Shown: positions 55,677-64,000 of the stretch, in pieces
Position numbering within the stretch: position 1 is the stretch's first letter
Layout: every line of letters begins with the position of its first letter
Assembly: GCA_027924585.1 (NCBI GenBank)
Contig: BSBM01000372.1
Coordinates: 8,229,001-8,293,000, forward strand
Source of the DNA: Larix kaempferi
Taxonomy: Eukaryota; Streptophyta; Pinopsida; Pinales; Pinaceae
Reading direction: 5' to 3'
Length of the DNA: 64,000 bases
Notes under the pieces: model-generated
Database searches by the model: none
Told to the model about the DNA's origin: nothing
The model's input: only the letters and a program-made list of their open reading frames with translations
Made by a program: the position numbers and the translations under genes

Positions 55677-56910
55677 CTCCTACATTTGATGGAGAGATAA
55701 AGTCTAGTCAAGAAGCTGAAGCTTGGATTCTTGGGATGAGAAAGTATTCCAAGTCCAAGACTACTCGGGAAATATGAAGGCAAGGGTAGCCATCTTCAAC
55801 TTGAATGGAAGAGCATCTATATGTTGGGAACACATCAGGCAAGTGAAGAAGATCAATGAAAGGAAGATTGTGTGGAAGCAGTTCAAGAAATACTTCAAGC
55901 AGAAGTACCTCTCTGATAGGTACTATGATGATAAGATCAAAGAGTTCCATGAGCTGAGATTGGGACAATTGACAATGGAAGAATATACAAACAAATTCTT
56001 GGAGCTACTAAGATATGTCAGGTACATTCGAGATGATAAGGTGAAAATTCAGCATTTCCTAAGTGGATTGCCCCAGTCATATCAAGATAGAATTGAGTTT
56101 GATGAACCTCAAACTCTAGAGGAGGCCATAAGAAAGGCCAAGTATTGCTTTGATCAAAACAGAAGCAAACCAGAATTCCATAGGGCATGGAAGGATAGGA
56201 AAAACGAAAAGTTTGATCAAAGGAAGAAGGGGTTCAAGCCTCCTCAATTTCGGAATCAGCAAAGGAAACCATCACAGGTTGTGACTAAGCCAACTAGGAT
56301 GATGGGAGACAAGCCAAGAGATCCAAAGGAACCAAGAGAACCACTTCAATGTTGGGGTTGTGGAGGAGACCACATGCTTAGGAACTGTCCACATCGAAAT
56401 GGGAATGCAAATCAAATCCACAACATCCAAGGAGCTGAAACTGTGGGTCAAGTGGCGAGGACAATCCCTAGAATCTATGCAACACTAGACAACCGCCAGG
56501 AAGATCATCAGTCAACTGTGGTTGAAGTTGAAGGTAAGATTGCTAAGCAATCTGTTTCTATTTTGATTGATCCTGGATCTACTCACAGTTATGTCACTCC
56601 TAGAATTGTTGAGATTTGTGCTTTTAAGAAATTAAAGCATAGTAAATCATGGTTAGTTCAACTAGCCACTGGAACCAAGAGAAAAGTTAGTGAAATAGTA
56701 GAGAAATGTCCATTAGAGATGGATGGGATATTCACTTATGCAGATCTAAATATTTTACCACTGGGTTCCTATGATATTCTCATTGGAATGGATTGGTTAG
56801 AAGCACACAGGGTTAAACTTGACTGCTACAATAAGACATTTGAATGCATGGATGAAGAAGGAAACCTGAGAGTTGTAAAAGGCATTCCAAAGGTGACTTC
56901 TATTAGATAG
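55677..56910 (+). pseudogene. Element E gag, 3' part, and protease
   Basis: Resumes with PPTFDGEIKSSQEAEAWILG. A one-base deletion near 55750 shifts the frame into VQDYSGNMKARVAIFNLNG. Capsid continues to about 56150 (FHELRLGQLTMEEYTNKFLE). A CX2CX4HX4C knuckle (CWGCGGDHMLRNC) lies at 56350 and the protease site ILIDPGSTHSYVTP at about 56560 (DPG instead of DSG). It ends at TAG 56908-56910 where the polyprotein would continue. Confidence 0.85.
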
Positions 56911-59842
56911 GTTTCAGCCATGCAGCTGAAGAGGTTTTGTAGGAAGGGATGTCAATTGTATGCAGCTCACATTTTAGAGGCAGCCGAGCATGAAACTCTT
57001 AAATTGGAGGACTATCATGTATTGCAAGAATTTAGGGATGTTTTTCCCGATGAGATTCCAGGACTCCCTCCAAAGAGAGACATTGACTTTACAATTGAAC
57101 TTGTGCTAGGAGAGGCACCAGTGTCTAAGACACCCTACATGATGAGTACACCGGAATTGCAAGAATTAAAAATGCAATTACAAGAGCTGCTAGAAAAGAA
57201 ATATATTAGGCCAAGTGTGTCCCCGTGGGGAGCACTTGTTCTATTTGTGAAAAAGAAAGATGGAACACTCAGGTTATGTATTGACTATAGGCAATTGAAC
57301 AAAGTCACTGTGAAGAACAAATGCCCATTGCCCCGAATTGATGACCTTTTTGACCAAATGAGAGGAGCAAAGGTATTTTCAAAAATTGACTTGAGGTCTG
57401 GTTACCATCAGGTAAGAATCAAAGAAGAAGATATTCATAAGACAGCCTTTAGAATGAGGTATGGACACTATGAGTTTGTAGTGGTACCATTCGGTCTCAC
57501 AAATGCACCAGCTACATTCATGTGTCTCATGATGTTTTTAGCAAGTTTTGGACAAGTTTGTTCTTGTATTCCTAGACGACATTCTCATCTATTCTAACAA
57601 TGAAGAAGAACATGAAGAACATTTGAGAATGACAATGCAATTACTAAGGGAGCATAAGCTGTATGCAAAGTTGAGCAAATGTGACTTTTATAAAGATAGA
57701 ATTCATTATTTGGGTCACATCATCTCCGACGAAGGAATATCTGTAGACCCTGAGAAGATTGAAACCATTATGAATTGGCCAACTCCAAGGAATGTGACTG
57801 ATGTGAGATATTTTATGGGCCTTGTTGGTTACTACAGGAGGTTTATCGAAGGATTCTCCAAGGTTGCAAACCCGATCACTTCTTTGCAAAAGAAGGGGAT
57901 AAAGTTTGAATGGTAACCAAGATGTGAGGAAAGTTTTCAATGGTTGAAGAATCTTCTTACAAGTGCACCTATTTTGAAGATTGCAGACCCGGAAAAAGAC
58001 TTTGTGGTATGTACCGATGCATGCAATCAAGGACTTGGAGGAGTTCTTATGCAAGACAACCACGTAATATGTTATGAGTTAAGAAAGTTGAAGGAGCATG
58101 AGAAGAACTATGCTACTCATGATATAGAACTTGCAGCCATAGTACACGCTTTAAAGATGTGGAGGCATTACTTAATGGGAAGAAAATTTGAGTTAAGGAC
58201 AGACCATTGTGGTCTGAAATACTTGTTTGATCAGCCAACTTTAAATGCTAGGCAAGCTAGATGGTTGGAATTTTTGTGTGAATTTGATTTTGAGATCAAA
58301 CACATAAAAGGGAAAGAAAACAAGGTGGCTGATGCACTCAGCAGGAAGGTACATGAAATGCATGTGGCAGCACTTAGTACTTGCCAACCAGATTTGAAGC
58401 AACAGATTGTTAACCATATTGTTGAGGATGAAGTGTACGTGCAGATAAAGGACAAATTTCAGCAGCAAGACCTTGGCAAGAAGTATGAAGGCTATCATTT
58501 GGAAGAAGGCGGACTTCTTACTTATAAGAATAGAGTCTATATTCCAAATGCAGCAGATTTGAGGAGAATTGTTATGGATGAAATCCATAAAGCTCCATAC
58601 TCTGGTCACCCAGGATATCAGAAAACAATTGCTACAGCAAGAAAATATTATTTCTGGCCATGCATGAAGAAGGATGTCGCTGAATACATTTCTAAGTGCA
58701 TGGAATGTCAGCAGGTGAAGAGTGAACACCAACATCCAGCAGATTTATTGCTCCCAGTGCCAATTCCAGAATGGAAATGGGAAGTAATATCCATGGACTT
58801 TATTACAGGATTGCCAATGACTGTGAGACAACATGATTCCATCATGGTTGTGGTGGACAAGTTAACAAAGGCAGCACATTTCATACCGGTTAAGTCCACA
58901 CACAAAGCTGATGCCATTGCAAATATTTTCATGAAGGAAATTTTCAGATTACATGGGTTGCCTAAGGCAATAATTTCCGACAGGGATACCAAGTTCACTT
59001 CCAATTTTTGGAAAGGTCTCTTTGCATATTTGGGTACACAGCTAAGCTTTAGTACCGCATACCATCCTCAAACAGATGGGAAAACAGAAAGAGTAAATTG
59101 GGTGCTTGAAGACATGCTCCGCATGTATGTAATGGACAAACCATCCAAGTGGGAGGATTATCTACACTTGGTAGAATTTGCATATAACAATGGGCAACAA
59201 GCATCATTGGGAATGAGTCCTTATGAGGCTTTGTACAGCAGAAGGTGTAGGACACTAGTGACTTGGGACAATCCAGTGAACAGAATTGTACTTGGGCTAG
59301 AATTGCTTAAGGAAATGGAACAAGAAGTTGCCAAGATCAGACAGAATTTAAAAATAGCCCAGGATAGACAGAAAAGCTATGCAGATAAACATAGATTGCA
59401 TAGGGAATTTAATGTTGGGGATCATGTGTATCTTAGAGTGAAATCAAGGAGGAGTTCCTTGAAACTTGGGAGTTGTACCAAGCTATCACCTAGATATTGT
59501 GGGCCATTTGAAGTGCTTGAAAGAATAGGGTCAGTTGCATATAGACTTGCATTGCCTGCTAGCACTATAGCTCATAATGTTTTTCATGTCTCTTTGCTTA
59601 AGAAATATGTACATGATCCTAACCATGTGATTAATTGGGATGTGATCCAGGTGGAACCCGAGGGAGAATTCCAAACCGATCCATTGTGCATCCTAGACAA
59701 GAAGGTAACATTGCTCCGGAACCGAGCCATCGGACAGGTAAAGGTGCAATGGAAGCACTACGGTCCTAATGAGGCTACATGGGAGCTGGAGGATGCCATG
59801 AGGGTGGCATATCCATTTTTGTTCAATTTTGATGAGCACTGA
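56911..59842 (+). pseudogene. Element E RT, RNase H, integrase and chromodomain
   Basis: RT motifs [34 protein letters not shown] and [12 protein letters not shown], then a frameshift near 57540. The catalytic [10 protein letters not shown] is at about 57560. TAA at 57914-57916 replaces Gln. RNase H: VVCTDACNQGLGGVLMQD (58007) and ADALSRK. Integrase: HKAPYSGHPG with CMECQ, ISMDFITGLP, IISDRDTKFTSNFW and the Glu in DGKTERVNWVLEDML. A chromodomain-like end (VKVQWKHYGPNEATWELEDA) closes the frame at 59840-59842. Only two lesions break this half, so decay is modest. Confidence 0.9.
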
Positions 59843-59856
59843 GGACAGTGCTAATG

Positions 59857-59870
59857 TAAGGGGAGGGGAA
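59857..59870 (+). other. Element E polypurine tract
   Basis: AAGGGGAGGGGAA abuts the 3' LTR 15-30 bp after the pol stop. Confidence 0.9.
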
Positions 59871-61492
59871 TGCAATGTCCCCATTTTGACCCCCTTTGTA
59901 TTAAATCGTAAATGATGTAAATATTGTAATTTAATCATGGTGAGGAGCTCAAGGCCAAGGCCCCACCATTGATTTAGCGTTTTATGTATCGGCAATTAAA
60001 GAAATAGATGCCTATGGTTCTTGTGCTAGATAGGCACAATATAAATAAGACATCATGTAAATACGAATTTTAATGAAAATACCCACAACTAGCTATGCAA
60101 TGCAACAAATAGATGGGGCATGATTCTACAAGGAATAGGGAGGGAAATTATTCAAACCCTTGAGCCAATGGTGTTAATCCATGTGTCAATGAGAAAACCC
60201 ATAAACCCTCAACTACCCATTTTGGGTTATGGACCCAATCATTTAATTCTTCCAAAAATTGGTTGAGGTAGTTAATACCTTGGGAATGAAGAGGTATGGC
60301 AACCAATTTCGTGCATGGGCAAGCCATCAACCTGGGAATTCTTGTTTTTGCTTCTTGGGCAAGAAAGCACCCACGAAATGGTTCCCAAAGCCATTCGGAA
60401 CATATAGTTTTTCCTCTCTCACGCAGTCTGAACTACTGGGTCTGTCCCCATCACGTTTTTCACCATTTTTCCTGCATTTTCCATGCCTGGGAGTCGTTTT
60501 TGCATTATACAGCAACTGGGAGAGAAGGGGCCATGATTTGGGACTGTGATGGAGGTCATTTTTGCCCCAAAATGCCCATGGACATTTTTCTGAAAACGAT
60601 TTCTGCTCTCCAGGGTTGTTCCACATTTGCCATTTCGTTTTTGGGCTTCCCACGTTTTTTCTGAATTGGTAGAAACCCCCTTTTGGGCATTCCACTATAA
60701 AAACATTTTTCCTCATGCCCAGCAATTGTTGTTTTTGCTATTATGTGCATCCATGTTTTGGTTTGAACCTGTGAGCAAAATATTTGGAGTGGTAGTGGAA
60801 AGAATTGGCTTGATAAACCTAGTGGGGGAGACAGCCTCTCAAGAAGATCAAGAGGGCTTTGGCTACTCTTCTATGCACACCCTGAGAGCACTAGCTGGGG
60901 AAGGTATGGCTTGAGGGACTGTACAGCAGTGAAAAGAGTACTTCCTTGTGCTGGGTGTGTAGGTATTTTGGGTGCCAAGCTAGATAGATCTTGTAAGGTT
61001 ATCCCTGGCTCTGTGCTTGAGCTCACTAGCTTAGTAATTCTTCCTTTCCATTTCCTAGCAGCCTGATAAACCCAATTGTAGATTGGCTTGGCTCATCTTG
61101 GTGTATGCTTGGCTATGTGTGAGTTTGTTGTTCCCTCATTCCTTGTAGAGATCATGCCCAGCTCGGGGGTGGCAGTTGCATCAAGAGGTTGATAAGCACA
61201 ACTGGCCTATGGTTGGGTGGAACGTTGCAGATGCATAGCTGGTTGCTTGGGACTACTTTGTTAAGATAAGTATTCTCTTTTGTTAACTTTGCAATTATTA
61301 TTTGATGAATATCTTGGATATATGATGGATGTGTTATTGATATTGTTTCCGCTGTGTCTTTCTTATAATTATACATCCCATATGTCTTTTATATTATGTG
61401 AATGCTTATTTAGTAAGTTCATGGGGCTAGTTGCCCGGTTTAGTATCACGATCCTCTCTATCATGCTCGTATGATAGGAGGGGGACGTTACA
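59871..61492 (+). repeat. Element E 3' LTR
   Basis: 1622 bp, begins TGCAATGTCCCC and ends GGGGACGTTACA. Colinear with the 5' LTR, with scattered substitutions and small indels. Confidence 0.95.
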
Positions 61493-61497
61493 AGAGG

Positions 61498-63987
61498 CCA
61501 GGAGAGACCCTCTGTTGAATTTGTTTTGTTCCAAATGATTCCAAAACCACACACAGCCGCAATGGGATTGGGTCCACAATCCCTATTGCAATCCACAGTC
61601 TGCCCTTCCGCATTCCGCAATCCGCATGCAGGACTCGGAAAGAGGATTTCCAAAACCCAATTCGAAATCGAAATCGCACTTCTGACTTCCGCAATCCGCA
61701 TGCGGAGATCGAAAACTGATTTTAGCCTCGAAAGTCCGTCCTTCCGAATTGCCACAGTTCCACAATCGGTATGTGGAACTTGGAAGTCAGACTCCTCCAA
61801 TCACGATGCTATTTTCTTTCCGCAACCCGCATTCCACATTTCGGTTACAGAAATGTGGAATTCCCATATGCCAATTCCCAAAATATTTTACCTTCCGCAT
61901 TGCGGATTGCGGAAATGCGGAATTCCATATTCCATTTCCAGAAAATTTTACTTCCCGCAATCCGCATCCCGTATTCCACATTGTGAGTGCGGAAATGCAT
62001 ATTTCCATATGCCCCAATGGATGATTCCCGGCCTCCGCAATCCGTAATCCACATTGCGGATGCAGAGAGGAGCTTTCGTATGTGGAAGAGTCAGGGCCAA
62101 AGACCCCTGCCCCAACAAGCTTTCCAAGGAAAACTTCTGATGGGAATAACTTCCTCATATTTGGTCCAAATGGGACAAGGTTGGGACCGTTGGAAATCTC
62201 TTGGAGAGATCTATCCCAACTGTGCAACCCCCACCCCATCTGAACACTCCAATCATGTAAAGTTCCCAACTGAATTTCTGCTCATAACTCCATTTAAGTG
62301 CCTTTATCCATCTACCAGGGGTTCTTCCTCCTTCTTGTCACGAATTATCCCTTCACCTAACCATAGAGGGGCTCATAAACACTTCAATGGTTATCCCCTT
62401 TCTTTCCAAGTCCATGTGAGGTCCAACCATCCCTTTGAAGGGTGAATTTAATGCATAATACACATATAATGGACTACGTTATATAATCACATTAACAACC
62501 TGCAGGGGTTAGCCATTCCTATCATTCATGTAAGAAATGAAGTCTTCCAACATGCATTCCATATTATATTCAAGCTTATATATAGCTACCTAATGAGTAA
62601 GTTCATGAATTCATCCATTTATTAGTTTAAATCATGACGAGCATAACTTAACAAATAGTTATAACACATGAATTTGCATCATTTAACACATAGAAACACT
62701 TATCTTTGGACTGAAGTTGCCCCAAGAAACTGGATAAGTGAGGACAACGTTCCACTCAACCTTAGGTCGTTGTCCAGCTTGTACTCTTTCAGCTGAGAGA
62801 CCACCCCCGAGCTGGGTTGTGTATCCACTAAGGAGAGCTAAGGAACTCTCTCACGGTCAAGGTCTCTTCCCAATGTTAAGCCAACCTATAGTTGGGTTTA
62901 TCAAGCAATCCAAGGAACAAGGAAGGTGTACTACTAAGCTATTGAGCTCTACCATAGAGTTGCAGGAATCTCAAACCACTCAACAAGCTTGACACCCACA
63001 TTACCTACCTCAACCAACACAAGGAAGGCCCTCTTCTCTGTTGCACAGTCCCTTAAGGCCCCTTCCTCCAGTGCTATTCAGGATGGGCATAGAAAGGTTC
63101 AGCTGTTGGTTTTCATGAGATTACAACCTTCACTAGGTTTATCAAGCAGACCCAAACCTAATCTGACCTTTAACTCTGTTATACAAGCCAATTTCTCACG
63201 GGGCCTTTCCCTAAATTACTCTGCCCTTCAATTCGGCCTTCTTCCAGATGGATCCAAGTGATTCTCACAGGTTTTCTAGGCCGTTCTAGCTCCTCAATTA
63301 ATCCCACAGACCAAACTATGGTTGTCCTAACCGGTTCCATTCTTGCACAGGTTTTACTTGGGCATTCTTGGCTCTGCACCTTCGGCTTACACAAGAAATC
63401 ACGATTTCACTTGTTTTCTTTACAGCTCAGTTCTACAGGTTCGTGAATGACTTGGGTTCCGGTCAATAATGGGTTAGCAAGCAAGATGGCCTTATTCCCA
63501 GGTGTGGACTGGCATAAGGGACAAGAAACTCACAGGTCCATACCCTAGCATACGGATCCGCAGGTTGTCCATACTCCATCAAATTCATGGGTATGGTTTC
63601 CTCAACCACCCTCTTACAGTTTCATTAATTTCATCATGGTGAGTCAAATGGGTTCACAATTGGACATGTGGCAGCATGGGTACCAATCCCATAATCTCCT
63701 CACCTCTCCCTAATGGATACACATGGCCTTTCTCATTAGATTCCTCCTTAGACATCTTCTTGGGTATTTTATTACAATAATTAATAATTACATCATTTAC
63801 AATCCTTCATGGCTTAGCATCTCATGGATAATCAAACTATCAAATACTTTCCTATGCAATTAAACTTGAACATCCACTAGTGGTGCCTTGGCCTTGAGCT
63901 CCACACTAGGGTAAACACACACATAGCATGTATACAATATTTACATTGAAGCCAATAAACCCTAAGGGTCAGAATAGGGGTATTATA
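61498..63987 (-). repeat. Element D LTR, main part (minus strand)
   Basis: Read on the minus strand it starts near TATAATACCCCTATTCTGACCC, like E's TGTAATGTCCCCATTTTGACCC. It shares GAGCTCAAGGCCAAGG and AGCTCGGGGGTGG...GTGGAACGTTG in the same order as the element E LTR, then ends at 43177 with GGGGACGTGACA. Total about 2.5 kb. The extra length compared with E includes a palindromic TTCCGCAATCCGCAT-rich stretch at 61600-62070. No coding. Confidence 0.7.
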
Positions 63988-64000
63988 ACTCCCCTCCCCT
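63988..64000 (-). other. Element D polypurine tract
   Basis: Minus-strand AGGGGAGGGGAGT borders the LTR on its right, so the LTR is the 3' one and the body of element D lies beyond the window on the minus strand. Confidence 0.65.

Larger units (their letters stand above)
43214..61492 (+). mobile_element. Element E: Ty3/gypsy chromovirus (Tekay-like), split by copia element F
   Basis: 18279 bp as found, about 9.2 kb without element F and its duplicated TSD. LTRs of 1619 and 1622 bp with TG...CA ends, PBS, PPT and 5-bp target duplication are all present. Over the first ~300 bp the two LTRs differ at about seven positions, so E is clearly older than F, which lies inside it. Gag-pol carries a few stops and frameshifts and is dead. 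Confidence 0.95.

Noticed and set aside
1-64000. tRNA, rRNA or other structural RNA genes
   Set aside because: No A-box/B-box pair or rRNA-like stretch recognised; the TGGTATCAGAGC words are primer binding sites, not tRNA genes.

Overview
This 64 kb window is nuclear DNA of a large-genome land plant and consists almost entirely of transposable elements. I see no complete host gene. The AT-rich spacer, the stacked LTR retrotransposons with initiator-Met-tRNA-type primer sites, and the plant-type X8 and DEAD-box fragments all fit a plant. A gymnosperm, probably a conifer, is my best guess from the look of the gypsy families; that is inference, not proof.

Layout. (1) 1-9124: element A, a decayed Ty3/gypsy retrotransposon on the + strand, entered inside gag. 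It has five zinc-knuckle positions, protease, a second capsid-like block, RT, RNase H and integrase, then a separate downstream ORF2 and a probable 3' LTR. (2) 9125-24266: AT-rich spacer with short tandem duplications, two host-gene fragments on the minus strand (DEAD-box helicase N-terminus and X8 domain) and weak transposon relics. (3) 24267-30504: element B, a complete gypsy chromovirus on the minus strand. Its 375-bp LTRs read as identical, the target duplication is GAAAT, the PBS and PPT are clear, and one uninterrupted 1439-codon gag-pol frame ends in a chromodomain. It is the youngest and only apparently intact element here. (4) 30505-34530: spacer, a pyrimidine-rich repeat and an old gag relic. 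(5) 34531-64000: a nest of insertions. Element C (a gypsy relative of A, + strand) is interrupted at 43177 by the LTR of a minus-strand element D that runs off the right edge. D's LTR is split by element E (Tekay-like chromovirus, 43214-61492, TSD AGAGG). E's gag is split by copia element F (46619-55671, TSD GAAAC). F carries an 1820-bp inverted-repeat DNA transposon G (51927-53746, 8-bp TSD GTGGTGAT).

How the parts work together: A and C share an architecture in which capsid-like sequence occurs twice, once before the zinc knuckles and again between protease and RT. Both also have an extra ORF after integrase, preceded in both by a TATA-like word at a similar distance. E and D are related LTR families, so E landed in the LTR of a relative. 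F lost gag, protease, integrase and most of RT, yet its LTRs differ at only two of 552 positions, so it must have moved using enzymes supplied by another copy. Premature stops in A, C and the relics are mostly TAG/TAA where Gln or Trp is expected, as expected from deamination of methylated cytosines in silenced repeats.

Boundaries for B, E, F and G are base-exact, from terminal motifs plus target duplications. Boundaries for A, C and the older relics are approximate.
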